A DNA stretch of 64,000 bases from Paenibacillus_AB hodogayensis (GTDB taxonomy: Bacteria > Bacillota > Bacilli > Paenibacillales > NBRC-103111). A program made the translations under genes and the position numbers. Of this stretch, positions 42,438 to 51,598 are shown piece by piece. Position 1 is the first letter of the stretch; each line of letters starts with the position of its first letter. The notes under the pieces were generated by a model. The model did not search any database and was not told the origin of the DNA. It saw only the letters and a list, made by a program, of their open reading frames with translations. The stretch spans positions 62,001 through 126,000 of the forward strand of contig NZ_BAAAYO010000014.1 in the NCBI RefSeq assembly GCF_039536325.1, read 5' to 3'.

Positions 42438-45400
42438 CTAGCCATGCTGCGCAGCACCGTATGCGGACAAACGCAGCAGCAGCACGACCGCTTCCGCCCT
42501 AGTCAGCAAGACGTCCGGTTCGAACCGATCGTCCGCCTTTCCTTGGACAAGTCCGGCTTCCCGGGCCGCCTCGACGAAAGGCAAAGCCCACTCGCCGACG
42601 GCGTCGCCGTCCGCAAACGACGTCATTAGTGCTTCCGGGCGGGGCAGCCCGGCCGCTTTCGCGATCATCACGGCCATTTCCGCCCGGCTGATGCCGGCGG
42701 CCGGACGGAAAGTATGGTCCGGATAGCCACCGATCACCCCGGCTTGCACGGCCGCCGCCACCGCCCCGTGCGCCCATGCGGGAATGTCCGCCCGGTCCTC
42801 GAACCGCACCGGCCCTTCTTCGCGCCAATGCAGCGTTCTGCCCAGCATGACTGTGAACTCCGCCCTGGAGACGGAAGCGTCGGGACGGAACGTGCCGTCG
42901 GGGTACCCGTCGATCAGCCCTCCGGCAACACCGTTCCGTATCGCCTTCGCGGCCCAATGCCGATCAATATCCGTCAGAACCGGCTCCGGGTTCGGCTTCG
43001 CTTCCGGCGCCTCTTCCTGCTCCCGACGGACGGCGAGGACCGCAAAGGTGGTGAAATGGTCGGTTTCCCCCGTCACCGTGCCGCCGGAAACCGTCCCGCC
43101 GATGCTCATCCATGTCTTCGCCGTCTCGTCGTAGTAAGCCAATACCGGCCGTTGGCCGTCGCTCCATTCGCGGGCGGTCAGATCCAAGCTTAGACGAACC
43201 GGGACTTGAAAGGTTCCCGGCGTATCCTTCCTCAAGTCGAACACGCCGCTCAGCAGCGCTTGCCCGGGCTCAAGCAAGCCCCTCGCCTCCTCGGTTACAC
43301 GCGCAACGGTGACGGTGGTCGCCCGTTCGATCGCGCCGGCCGGGATGAACAAGGTCAAGCCCGGTATCGCAATCGTGCTCTCCTTGCCCGGGACAAGGTA
43401 GAACCGATTCCCGTCGCCGTCGGTGCTTGCCTCCGTCCCCGACGAAGCGGCAGGTTCACCGGGATGATCGGGATTTCCGGAATCGGCGATAGTGGTGATC
43501 CGGATCATCTCGACGCGGTCGTTCCCAACCGTGTCGGCGGCGTACACCGTGTAGCTTCCGTTCGCGGTCACGCGGAACGTTCGCGAAGGCGGGACATCCG
43601 CGCCGAAATTCCCCGAGCGGAACTCCGCCACGGTAAACGAGCCTGCGACCCACTTCACCGTCTCGACCCTATTGCCTGCGGCCTCGCTCCCGGCCTGAAC
43701 GAGCACCGTCACATCGACCCCGATTCCGCCCGCCTCCTTGGGCGTGTAGTCGAGCGCAAGGCGGGGCGGCTCGGTGACGATATTGCGGATTTCGATCGTC
43801 CGCACTTCCCCGTTGCCCGCCGTGTCGGCCGCATAGACGGTATACATGCCGTTCGCCGAAACCCGGAACGCGCTTCCCGCCGGCACATCGGAACCGACCG
43901 ACGGCGAAGCCATCTCGACTGCGCTCCGTTCGCCTGCCGCCCATTTCAAGACTTCCAGCCGGTTGCCGGTGCCGCTCCCGTACACGGACGCCGTGACCGC
44001 CACATCGACTCCCGTACGGACCGGCGAGGTCGGATAGGCACTCAGCGCAATGGTCGGCCGCTCCGTCACGATATTCGCAATCTCGATCGTCTGAACCTGC
44101 CGGTTGCCTGCCGCATCGGCAGCGTAGACGGTGTACGTCCCGTTCGACGTCACCCGGAACGATCCCCCGGGCGGCACATCCGCTCCGACCGACGGGGAGT
44201 CAAAGTCGGTCTCGGTTCGCTCCCCCGCCGCCCACTTCAACACCGCCAGCCGGTTGCCGGCTCCGCTTCCGTACACGGACGCCGCAACCGTCACGTCGAC
44301 TCCCGTACGGACCGGCAACTTCGGACTGTAGTCCAAACGCACGGTCGGCCGCTCCGTCACGATATTGGCGATCTCGATCGTCCGCACCTGCCGGTTGCCC
44401 GCTTCGTCCGCAGCATAGACGGTATAGCTCCCGTTTTCGTCGGCCACGAAGGACGAAGCGGTTATTGCGGTCCCGGCATCGCTGAAATAGGTGACCGGGC
44501 GTACGCCCTTGGCCCATTTGAGTCCGGCCACGCCGGTTCCCGTTCCGTCCGCATAGACGGCGACTACGACGCTGCCGGTCGTCGGGGCCGTTGTCGACGG
44601 TGTAAGCCCGATATCCGGCTTTACCCCGTCGATCACGATCGCGGCCGTATTCGGCAGCGGGGCCGGCAATTGCAGCGAGACGGGATCGCCGTTTGCCGTA
44701 ATCGCCAAAGGAGCCAAGGCCGCCAAAGCGGTGGCGGGCACGATTCCGGCACTGCCTCGATCGCCCTCCTGCACCGTATAGCGAAACAGCAGTTTGCTCG
44801 CATCGCCTTCAAGCTTTCCGGCGTATACGGCCGCTCTCTCTGCACCGCTGTCCAGCCGGATCGGCCATACGGGCGCCCCCGCGTGGTCCACATCTACGGG
44901 AAAATCGTACGCCGCGATAAAATCCAGCGCAGCCCCGATCCCATACTTGCCTTTCGCCGGAACGCGCACAGCTTCCACAACCGGAGACGGCACCTGGATC
45001 GTCAAGCGGTACACGCCTTTCGCACCGTTCGCGCCCTTCACGTCGATGCGTACCGTTTGATTGCCCAAGCCCAGGCCAATGTCGGCAGTCGGTCCCGGCA
45101 TACCGTTGATCGTAACGATTTGGCCCGCCCCGGGCACAACCGTTACGTTCGCCCGGGAGACCGGCGCGGCGAGCGCAGCCGTATACGTCCCCGTGTCGGG
45201 TTGAAAAGTGGAGGGCGCGACGGATACCGTCGTTCCGGGCGCTATAACCGCCAACGCCTGCAGGCTCACTCCCCGATAGGCGTCCAAAGGCATCGGATAC
45301 GTCGTTCCCTCGATCATCCCCCATCGATGGCCGTTGCCGAACTGCCAGACCGAGCCGGGATAGTTCGTATACGTAGCCTTTCGCATCAAATCTACGGTCG

Positions 45401-47201
45401 GCTTCGGGGTCCCCCCTCCCGACGAGGCGGCCTGGCCGCTTGCTTCGCGGTCCCAGAACGAGTCCGTCACGGCCCCGGCGGCGGCGCCGGAGGCGATCAG
45501 TCCGCCCGCGCCGCCCGCCTCGGCCGTGACCGTCGCCGCCCCATACGACTCGCTTACGGTTGTCAGCGCGTCCGCAGAGCCGATCAAGCCGGCAATGTCG
45601 CCGATGCCGGCCACCGCCCCCTGCACCGCCACGCCGCTTACCGCTGTCTGGTTCGCGTGGCCGACCAGAGCGCCGACATGGCGATTGCCGCGGACGTCCG
45701 CGTCCGGCAAGGCGAGATCGGACACGCTTGCCCCGAATGCGAAGCCGAACAAGCCGACATGGTCATCGCCCGGACGCTGGATGGTCAGATGGGAAATCGT
45801 GTGACCGTTCCCCCGGAAAGTTCCGCGGAACGGCTCCGCCTCGGTGCCGATGGGCGACCAGCCCGCGCCTGTTGCGTACCCGGACAGATCGAGGTCCGCC
45901 TGAAGCGCATAAACCTGGTCCAACCCGTAACCTGCGGACGGATCGCCCAGCTTGGACAGTTGTTCGGCGGTTGTAATGCGATGCGGAAGCTGGACGGTGC
46001 CCGCATCCCGGTACACGATCAGCTTGTAGACGGCTTTCCGCCCCGTCGGGTCGGCGGAATCGCGGACTTCGATCGGAATCTCGTTCCGTCCCGGCTGAAG
46101 CGCCAGCGTGTTCGCAGCTCCCCCGCCATCGACCGATACGGAGGAGGACGGGCGAAGCGGCGTGCCGGACACGACAATGTGATCCGTCTTGCTCACCACC
46201 TGCACGGCGTACGACCCGTACGCGCTCGAAAATTCGCGATCGAGCTTCAGCAGCGTATCGTCCGTATCTTTTACCGTCAACGAGCCGAGCGCTACCTTCT
46301 TGTAATCGCCGAAATGGAGCGGATAGGTCGCTTGCTGCACCATGCCCCAGACCGGATCGGCCGACCCGTTGCCAGCGATGTCCCAGTCGACGAACGTCTC
46401 CCTGTCCATCATCTCGGCCGTCGTCTTCCCCATTCCGCCTGCGGAGACGAGCTGGCCGCTCGCCTGCGTATCCCAATACGACGAAGCGACAGGCGCCGGC
46501 CCGTCCCTTTGCCCGATCAAGCCGCCGGAGAAGGAGCCGTTCCCGACCGATGCCGTCGAATAGGAACGCACAATCGAGGCCTGGCTGTTGTTGCTCGCTC
46601 CATAACCGACCAACCCGCCAAAGCTGTCCGCGGGCGAGGCCGCCACGACCAGCCGGCCTGCTGCATAACTGTCCGCTATGGTCGAAAAATCGTGATAGCC
46701 GACCATCACACCGGCCCGCGCCCTTCCCGTCACGCTTCCTTCGACGGAAGACAACGAGAGGGACGAATATTGGAGCCCGCCGGCAATACCGCCGACATCT
46801 TGGCTCCCTTCCACCTGGACATTGGTCAAGTGCACGTTCGTAATGGTTGCGCCGTTGGTCGTGCCGAACAAGCCGACCCCGTTATCGTTGGGTCTGGCAA
46901 TCCGCATATTCCGGATGGCAAAACCGTTGCCGTCGAATTGACCGGCAAAGGCGCCCGACGTCGTGCCGATCGGCTTCCACCCTCCGCCGTCTCCATCATC
47001 GTAACCGGCCAAATCAATATCCTGAATAAGCCTGTATTTGCCCGTCAACTGATTGCGCATATTGTTCAACTCCGCGGGACCGCTGACCGCGATCCACGCT
47101 TCATCCGCCTGGACGGGGCGGCCCGGTCCGTAGGCGATCGGAACGAAAAGCAGGACAAACAGAAACAGAAGCGTACGCGAAACGGCTTTGGACTTCATCA
47201 T
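42438..47201 (-). CDS. Giant surface protein: GLUG repeats, cadherin-like domains, SLH anchor
   Basis: A 1587-residue secreted protein. Tandem ATG codons at 47201/47198 follow GAGGGG. A signal peptide covers residues 1-32. GLUG-type stretches (GTTSGAFAGQFDGNGFAIRN, VGGIAGGL) occur at about 30-270 and again at about 400-600. Cadherin-like beta-sandwich domains follow each block. Four repeats of about 95 residues, each with a variant of NGTYTVYAADAAGNRQVQTI, span about 880-1240. Three SLH motifs (HWAAKAIRNG, GYPDGTFRPDASVSRAEF) fill the last 180 residues and should bind pyruvylated wall polymer. GLUG proteins occur among adhesins and peptidases; no catalytic site is seen. Monocistronic. Confidence 0.9.
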   Translation of the reverse strand: MMKSKAVSRTLLFLFVLLFVPIAYGPGRPVQADEAWIAVSGPAELNNMRNQLTGKYRLIQDIDLAGYDDGDGGGWKPIGTTSGAFAGQFDGNGFAIRNMRIARPNDNGVGLFGTTNGATITNVHLTNVQVEGSQDVGGIAGGLQYSSLSLSSVEGSVTGRARAGVMVGYHDFSTIADSYAAGRLVVAASPADSFGGLVGYGASNNSQASIVRSYSTASVGNGSFSGGLIGQRDGPAPVASSYWDTQASGQLVSAGGMGKTTAEMMDRETFVDWDIAGNGSADPVWGMVQQATYPLHFGDYKKVALGSLTVKDTDDTLLKLDREFSSAYGSYAVQVVSKTDHIVVSGTPLRPSSSVSVDGGGAANTLALQPGRNEIPIEVRDSADPTGRKAVYKLIVYRDAGTVQLPHRITTAEQLSKLGDPSAGYGLDQVYALQADLDLSGYATGAGWSPIGTEAEPFRGTFRGNGHTISHLTIQRPGDDHVGLFGFAFGASVSDLALPDADVRGNRHVGALVGHANQTAVSGVAVQGAVAGIGDIAGLIGSADALTTVSESYGAATVTAEAGGAGGLIASGAAAGAVTDSFWDREASGQAASSGGGTPKPTVDLMRKATYTNYPGSVWQFGNGHRWGMIEGTTYPMPLDAYRGVSLQALAVIAPGTTVSVAPSTFQPDTGTYTAALAAPVSRANVTVVPGAGQIVTINGMPGPTADIGLGLGNQTVRIDVKGANGAKGVYRLTIQVPSPVVEAVRVPAKGKYGIGAALDFIAAYDFPVDVDHAGAPVWPIRLDSGAERAAVYAGKLEGDASKLLFRYTVQEGDRGSAGIVPATALAALAPLAITANGDPVSLQLPAPLPNTAAIVIDGVKPDIGLTPSTTAPTTGSVVVAVYADGTGTGVAGLKWAKGVRPVTYFSDAGTAITASSFVADENGSYTVYAADEAGNRQVRTIEIANIVTERPTVRLDYSPKLPVRTGVDVTVAASVYGSGAGNRLAVLKWAAGERTETDFDSPSVGADVPPGGSFRVTSNGTYTVYAADAAGNRQVQTIEIANIVTERPTIALSAYPTSPVRTGVDVAVTASVYGSGTGNRLEVLKWAAGERSAVEMASPSVGSDVPAGSAFRVSANGMYTVYAADTAGNGEVRTIEIRNIVTEPPRLALDYTPKEAGGIGVDVTVLVQAGSEAAGNRVETVKWVAGSFTVAEFRSGNFGADVPPSRTFRVTANGSYTVYAADTVGNDRVEMIRITTIADSGNPDHPGEPAASSGTEASTDGDGNRFYLVPGKESTIAIPGLTLFIPAGAIERATTVTVARVTEEARGLLEPGQALLSGVFDLRKDTPGTFQVPVRLSLDLTAREWSDGQRPVLAYYDETAKTWMSIGGTVSGGTVTGETDHFTTFAVLAVRREQEEAPEAKPNPEPVLTDIDRHWAAKAIRNGVAGGLIDGYPDGTFRPDASVSRAEFTVMLGRTLHWREEGPVRFEDRADIPAWAHGAVAAAVQAGVIGGYPDHTFRPAAGISRAEMAVMIAKAAGLPRPEALMTSFADGDAVGEWALPFVEAAREAGLVQGKADDRFEPDVLLTRAEAVVLLLRLSAYGAAQHG

Positions 47202-47301
47202 CAGGAACCCCTCGCATCTAAAATGTGACGGAGGATGGCGTCTCAAACGCCTGCGGCCGAACGGCTGATCGCCTCGCCGTCTCCTCCTTTGCTCTCGCCT
47301 T

Positions 47302-47898
47302 CTAACGCAAAAGCTTGACCAAACCTTCCATGAGCACATGTGGGTCCGTTCCCCCGAACAAGGCCGAGAAGAGCGAGTACCCTTCGTTGAACGCAATGAG
47401 CTGCATGGCAATCGGACGCGGATCTCGCTCGCTGTCGACCCAGCCCTGCGCCTGCAAGTTCCGCACCAGTTGCTCGATCCCCGCAATCCATTGGCGGTAT
47501 TTCGTCTGGAACAGCTCGCGGACGTCCGGGTCCTGCTTCGTCTGCTGGTAGAAATCGGCCAATGCCACAATCCAGTTGTCGACGCCCAGCAGCATATCGC
47601 CAAGCCGCGTCAATGTGATGGTCATCACTTCCTCCAGCGACGTGTTCGCCGGGCTGTATTGCTTGGGCACCTCGTACCACCCGCTCGTCATGTCCATCTG
47701 ATAGTCCAGCACTTCCAGAAACAGCTGTTCTTTCGTTCGAAAATGGACATAAAACGCCCCGTTCGTATGTCCGGTGCGCGCCACAATATCTCCGATCGTC
47801 GTAGAAGCGAACCCCTTCTCCGCGAAGCATTTCAACCCCGCTTCCAGGAGCTGCCGGTGAGTCGTTTCCCGCTTCAATTGAAATTTGGTTTTTGTCAC
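47302..47898 (-). CDS. TetR/AcrR-family regulator
   Basis: A 198-residue protein. Helix-turn-helix: LLEAGLKCFAEKGFASTTIG, DIVARTGHTNGAFYVHFRTK. The C-terminal half is a generic TetR ligand domain. The GTG at 47898 lies five bases after GGAGG; an in-frame GTG at 47910 overlaps that site. It precedes the GLUG/SLH gene on the same strand by 100 bases, without a terminator seen between. An imperfect palindrome just upstream may be its operator. Confidence 0.87.
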   Translation of the reverse strand: MTKTKFQLKRETTHRQLLEAGLKCFAEKGFASTTIGDIVARTGHTNGAFYVHFRTKEQLFLEVLDYQMDMTSGWYEVPKQYSPANTSLEEVMTITLTRLGDMLLGVDNWIVALADFYQQTKQDPDVRELFQTKYRQWIAGIEQLVRNLQAQGWVDSERDPRPIAMQLIAFNEGYSLFSALFGGTDPHVLMEGLVKLLR

Positions 47899-47916
47899 AA
47901 TTCCCTCCACTTATTT

Positions 47917-47942
47917 AATTACATTCATGTATGTATTTAATT
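47917..47942. promoter_or_regulatory. Imperfect palindrome, candidate TetR operator
   Basis: A 26-base AT-rich imperfect palindrome, with AATTACAT at the left and ATTTAATT at the right, around CATG; most positions pair. It ends 19 bases upstream of the TetR start. Autoregulation is inferred from position only. Confidence 0.4.
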
Positions 47943-47974
47943 TAAATGTAATCGGGCACCCCGCGTTCGTCAAG

Positions 47975-48082
47975 ATGCAAAACTCGCCGCTGCTTGGGCC
48001 AGCCGGTTATTTAACTTTTGTTGCTTTAGCAGCATTAATTGCTGTCACGGTAGTTATCTGGGCTTATTTTCGAATTAAGTAA
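47975..48082 (+). CDS. Possible 35-aa single-pass membrane peptide
   Basis: ATG to TAA encodes 35 residues with one clear hydrophobic helix (YLTFVALAALIAVTVVIWAY) and a positive tail (FRIK), the look of a small membrane protein. The ribosome site is poor, and the frame is open upstream to 47885 across the palindrome. I do not recognise it; it could be chance. Confidence 0.3.
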   Translation: MQNSPLLGPAGYLTFVALAALIAVTVVIWAYFRIK

Positions 48083-48655
48083 TAGATTTTGAACAGCCGC
48101 TCCTACCTCATGCGGCAAATAACTCGCATTTTGCAGCGTCATCTGCCGGCCAAATCCCGACGACCTGTACCGTTGTCGCCGCAGCCCCCGCGGAATAACG
48201 CGCTCCACTTAAGAGCCCTCTCGCAGTTGATAGCCTTAATTTGATGCCGCATGCCCTTAGCTGGGCTCGTATCAATTCCCCTGGCAGTTGCCAATAATAT
48301 TCCGCCTAGAATATCTCTTTTTTTACCCATCTCACGGCGCAGCTTGCGCTTACATTCACTAAGATCGAGACGGGCGACGTCCCGCTCCCCCCCTTGACCA
48401 TACACCCGCTGATACATTAACCCGAATAAATTTATTTCCACCGTTGAAAGTCAGAGCCCCAACCCTATGTCACATTATGCCGTCCCCGATTGTAAATATT
48501 GTATAGCTGTAGTAGAAAGGGGGACTGCGGAGATGGAAAATGAAGCTTTAAGCGGAAGTGTAAATCGTTTTAAAAATGGAATGGAGCACTAGTGGACATC
48601 ATTAGGTCACAAAAATAGGCATGTGGTACGACATTCTTAAAGGAGGACTTGAATT
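48083..48655. other. Intergenic region upstream of the GH26-like gene
   Basis: About 570 bases with no gene I can defend. A 100-codon frame on the minus strand (48139-48441) is Cys/Arg-rich without a recognisable domain and has no ribosome site. A possible promoter (TTGTAA, 17-base spacer, TAGAAA) lies at about 48490-48518 on the plus strand. It is followed by a 19-codon ORF (48533-48592) of unknown meaning, and then by the AAAGGAGG site of the glycosidase gene. Confidence 0.4.
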
Positions 48656-50149
48656 CTGAAACGAAAGAAGCTGCTTTACGTTCTGACAGGCATCGTTATA
48701 CTTGCCGCAATCGGCGTTTTTTTACTTAACCGCACTCCATCCTCCGGGGATATGGCCTCCTATACGTATTTGCCTTACGGGTATCAGTTGCAATATCCGA
48801 AACAGATGAAGACGGACGATTCTATGGCGGCCATCAAGACGAGTTTCTACGACGATCATACGCAAATCGACGTGTACTATGATAATTTCAATCATACCGT
48901 TACCGACGCGGCCGCCTATATCGGATATGGCAACCGTTTTACAAAAAACGCCTCGGATCATCGCGTTACTGAAGATAAAAGCATGATTGTAGAGGGTTCG
49001 ACGGTACATCTATTGAAATGGGAGCGCGATAAACTGGAGCGTGTGGAAAGCGATAAACATTATTACGCAAGCGCCCAGATCGTTAAAAATGACAGAGAAG
49101 TTTATACGATTCAGATCAAGTCCGATCGACCCATTCATAATGAAATGGATATCGTGTCTTCGTTCCGGATGTTTTCACCTCAGGGGAGCGCGAATATTGG
49201 CAAAGTGACGACAAGGAAGACCCCTCGGGTAAACAAAGAAGCGGCCGACCTCTATAACCGGCTTTTCTTATCGGACGGTTTGAAGTGGGGCATCTACGAG
49301 CCTGATGCAGCCAAATCGAAAATGAATCGGCTGCTGGAGCTGGAGCAAAAGCTTGACTATAAATTCGGGCTGCTTATCCGCTACCAGTCGCTGGATACGG
49401 GACTTCCGGTAGAAGATTTAAACAAGATTTACGAGAACGGACGCATCGCCGTTCTGACTTTGCAGACGATGCACTACAACAAGGATAATTCCAGTATCAT
49501 GTACGACATCTTGAAAGGAAAGTACGACGAATATTTGATGAAATATGCACAAGACATCAAGGCGTTCGGTCACCCCCTGCTATTCCGGCTGAATAATGAA
49601 ATGAATGGGGACTGGGTTCCGTATTCGAGCTATCACAATTCGAAAGATACGGATATTTATACCGATACGTGGAGATACATTCATGATATTTTCAGCAAAA
49701 ATGAAGTAGACAACGTACTATGGGTATGGAATCCGAACAACTTGTCCAAACCCGGGTTCGCTTGGAATCATACTCTGCTATATTATCCCGGAGACGACTA
49801 TGTGGATATCGTCGGCCTGACAGCCTATAATACCGGCACGTTCTACGAAGGGGAGGAATGGAGCACGTTTCACGAACTTTATGCTCCGTTGTATGCCCAA
49901 TACAGCGAATGGTTCGATCAGCCGATGATGATTGCGGAGTTCGGTTCGAGCTCCATCGGCGGGGATAAGGTCGAATGGGTGAACCGCATGTTTGGGGAAC
50001 TGGATCAATATCCGAAGATCAAGGCTGCCGTCTGGTGGAGCCACAAGGACTTCGATCCGAACAATCGGCCCGCCCGCATCTATACGCTTGACGAGAGCCC
50101 TGAGCTGGTTGACGCGTTCCATAGGCATTTGCAAAACTATAAACCGTAA
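48656..50149 (+). CDS. Membrane-anchored GH26-like glycoside hydrolase
   Basis: About 497 residues. The frame carries a basic N terminus and one membrane anchor (KRKKLLYVLTGIVILAAIGV), then an N-terminal domain to about 175, then a TIM barrel of the beta-mannanase (GH26) type. The presumed acid/base Glu is in FRLNNEMNGDW and the nucleophile Glu in MIAEFGSSSIGG, with VWNPNN between them. No ATG/GTG/TTG exists in frame before the anchor: AAAGGAGG is followed by ACTTGA, ATT and CTG, so translation would begin at CTG 48656 or ATT 48653. The first in-frame ATG (48752) would delete the anchor and leave no export signal. It likely hydrolyses mannan-like or self-made exopolysaccharide at the cell surface. 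Confidence 0.8.
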   Translation: MKRKKLLYVLTGIVILAAIGVFLLNRTPSSGDMASYTYLPYGYQLQYPKQMKTDDSMAAIKTSFYDDHTQIDVYYDNFNHTVTDAAAYIGYGNRFTKNASDHRVTEDKSMIVEGSTVHLLKWERDKLERVESDKHYYASAQIVKNDREVYTIQIKSDRPIHNEMDIVSSFRMFSPQGSANIGKVTTRKTPRVNKEAADLYNRLFLSDGLKWGIYEPDAAKSKMNRLLELEQKLDYKFGLLIRYQSLDTGLPVEDLNKIYENGRIAVLTLQTMHYNKDNSSIMYDILKGKYDEYLMKYAQDIKAFGHPLLFRLNNEMNGDWVPYSSYHNSKDTDIYTDTWRYIHDIFSKNEVDNVLWVWNPNNLSKPGFAWNHTLLYYPGDDYVDIVGLTAYNTGTFYEGEEWSTFHELYAPLYAQYSEWFDQPMMIAEFGSSSIGGDKVEWVNRMFGELDQYPKIKAAVWWSHKDFDPNNRPARIYTLDESPELVDAFHRHLQNYKP

Positions 50150-50519
50150 GTTTCGGCATTGAGTTTCTGAACTTGGCTTCCTTAGTTTGATCGAGGTAGA
50201 AACTTTCACACAGGCTGCTTTATACAAGCTAACTACACATTTTCACTAAGAAAACGATATCCTGAAGTGGAATCCGTGTCCCACTATAGACAGAAAGAGC
50301 ACGATCCCCCCTCTTCGTATGGAATTTCGGCCGCCGTTTACCGCCCCCTCCTCCCTGCAAGGTACGGAACAAGCCTTTCTTCTCGGCATAGTCCACAGCC
50401 ATTGGCGTGACGCCATGGCCTTCCTGTTTCATTTCTGTATGCTGGATTCCGGGTTACGCTTGTGATTATAAAAACATCGAGCCCGCCATAATTCAGTACG
50501 TTAACGGTTAAAGACATTA
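50150..50519. other. Intergenic region between GH26-like and sugar isomerase genes
   Basis: About 370 bases. A 67-codon frame on the minus strand (50229-50432) contains a Gly/Lys/Arg-rich stretch; I do not recognise it. An imperfect inverted repeat (GCCATTGGCGT and ACGCCATGGC) at about 50399-50420 lies inside it. It may be a gene remnant. I see nothing else. Confidence 0.35.
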
Positions 50520-50560
50520 AAAAAAGCCCCCCGGTTCAAGCTCAAACCGGAGAAGCTTTT
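50520..50560 (-). terminator. Intrinsic terminator of the sugar isomerase operon
   Basis: Read leftward, CCGGTTTGAG pairs with CTTGAACCGG, followed by GGGGCTTTTTTT. Confidence 0.85.
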
Positions 50561-50570
50561 AAATGCCGTT

Positions 50571-51539
50571 TTACACCCACCACATCTCGCCAAGCGGCTC
50601 GCGCAGCAGCACCTGCTGCAAGTTCGCAACCGCCTTGGTGAAGCCTTCGTCCACGGACATCAGGCCGTCCTCGTGCTCGATGCTGACCACATAGTCGTAA
50701 CCGACGAGACGAAGCGCGCTCAGAATGTCCGCCCACGTCTTCATATCGTGACCGAAACCGACCGTGCGGAACTGCCAAGCCCGGTCCAGCATGAGCGAAT
50801 ACGACTGCATATCCGTAATGCCGTGCTTGTTCACGTTGATCGGATCGATCGTCGTGTCCTTCGCATGGAAGTGATGGATCGCGCCGGCGCGGCCCAAAAT
50901 ATGCACCGCCTGAACCGGATCGATGCCTTGCCACCACATGTGGCTCGGATCGAGGTTCGCGCCGATCGCTTCGCCTGCCGCCTCGCGCAAACGGAGCAAG
51001 GTGCCCGGACTGTGTACGGAAAAGCCGCCGTGAAGCTCCAGACCGATCTTCACGTTGCGTTCCGACGCGTAACGGCCCCATTCACTCCAATACGGGATCA
51101 CTTTTTGCTCCCACTGCCAGGTCAAAATCTCCTGGTAATCGTTCGGCCAAGGCGCGACCGGCCAGTTCGGGTACTTCGCGTCCTCGTGATCGCCCGGGCA
51201 GCCGGAGAACGTATTGACGACCGGCACTTCCAGTCTTTGAGCCAAGTCTACCGTCTTGACGAAAGCGTCGTGAAATTCTTTGGCGATCTGCTTCTGCGGA
51301 TGAAGCGGGTTGCCGTGGCAGCTAAGTGCGCTGATCGTCAGACCCCGCGATTCCACCGCTTGCTTGAACGCCTTCAGCTTGCCGGCATCGCCGAGCAGCG
51401 TGTCCGGATCGCAATGCGAGTTGCCGGGATAGCCGCCGGTGCCGATCTCGACCGCGTCCAGCCCTTTGGAGGCGATATAGTCAAGCGCTTCCTCCAGCGG
51501 ACGGCCGGCGAACAGAACGGTAAATACGCCCAATTTCAT
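50571..51539 (-). CDS. Sugar phosphate isomerase/epimerase (TIM barrel)
   Basis: A 322-residue xylose-isomerase-like barrel. LGVFTVLFAGRPLEEALDYI opens it; metal/substrate residues lie in LSCHGNPLHP, VKIGLELHGGFSVH, GANLDPSHMWWQG, IHHFHAKDTTID and VVSIEHEDGLM. This is the conserved set of a divalent-metal keto-sugar isomerase. GGGAGG precedes the ATG. It is 59 bases downstream of a Gfo/Idh/MocA dehydrogenase gene, a common pair in catabolism of inositols or oxidised sugars. The substrate is not identifiable. Confidence 0.92.
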   Translation of the reverse strand: MKLGVFTVLFAGRPLEEALDYIASKGLDAVEIGTGGYPGNSHCDPDTLLGDAGKLKAFKQAVESRGLTISALSCHGNPLHPQKQIAKEFHDAFVKTVDLAQRLEVPVVNTFSGCPGDHEDAKYPNWPVAPWPNDYQEILTWQWEQKVIPYWSEWGRYASERNVKIGLELHGGFSVHSPGTLLRLREAAGEAIGANLDPSHMWWQGIDPVQAVHILGRAGAIHHFHAKDTTIDPINVNKHGITDMQSYSLMLDRAWQFRTVGFGHDMKTWADILSALRLVGYDYVVSIEHEDGLMSVDEGFTKAVANLQQVLLREPLGEMWWV

Positions 51540-51598
51540 GGTGCAGTCCTCCCTTCAAATGTCGTGAAGGCCGAAACGGAACGAGGTCCGTCCGCCTA

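Noticed and set aside
43206..47228. A 1340-codon open frame on the plus strand opposite the GLUG/SLH gene
   Set aside because: Arg/Pro-rich composition, no domain, no ribosome site. It is the antisense shadow produced by the strong GC-type codon bias of the real gene, which has signal peptide and SLH domains.
48139..48441. A 100-codon minus-strand frame upstream of the GH26-like gene
   Set aside because: No ribosome site, no recognisable domain, Arg/Gly/Cys-rich. It might be a remnant but cannot be supported as a gene.
50229..50432. A 67-codon minus-strand frame with an internal inverted repeat
   Set aside because: No known domain and an unusual Gly-run. I considered a transposon remnant, but no transposase motif or target duplication was seen.
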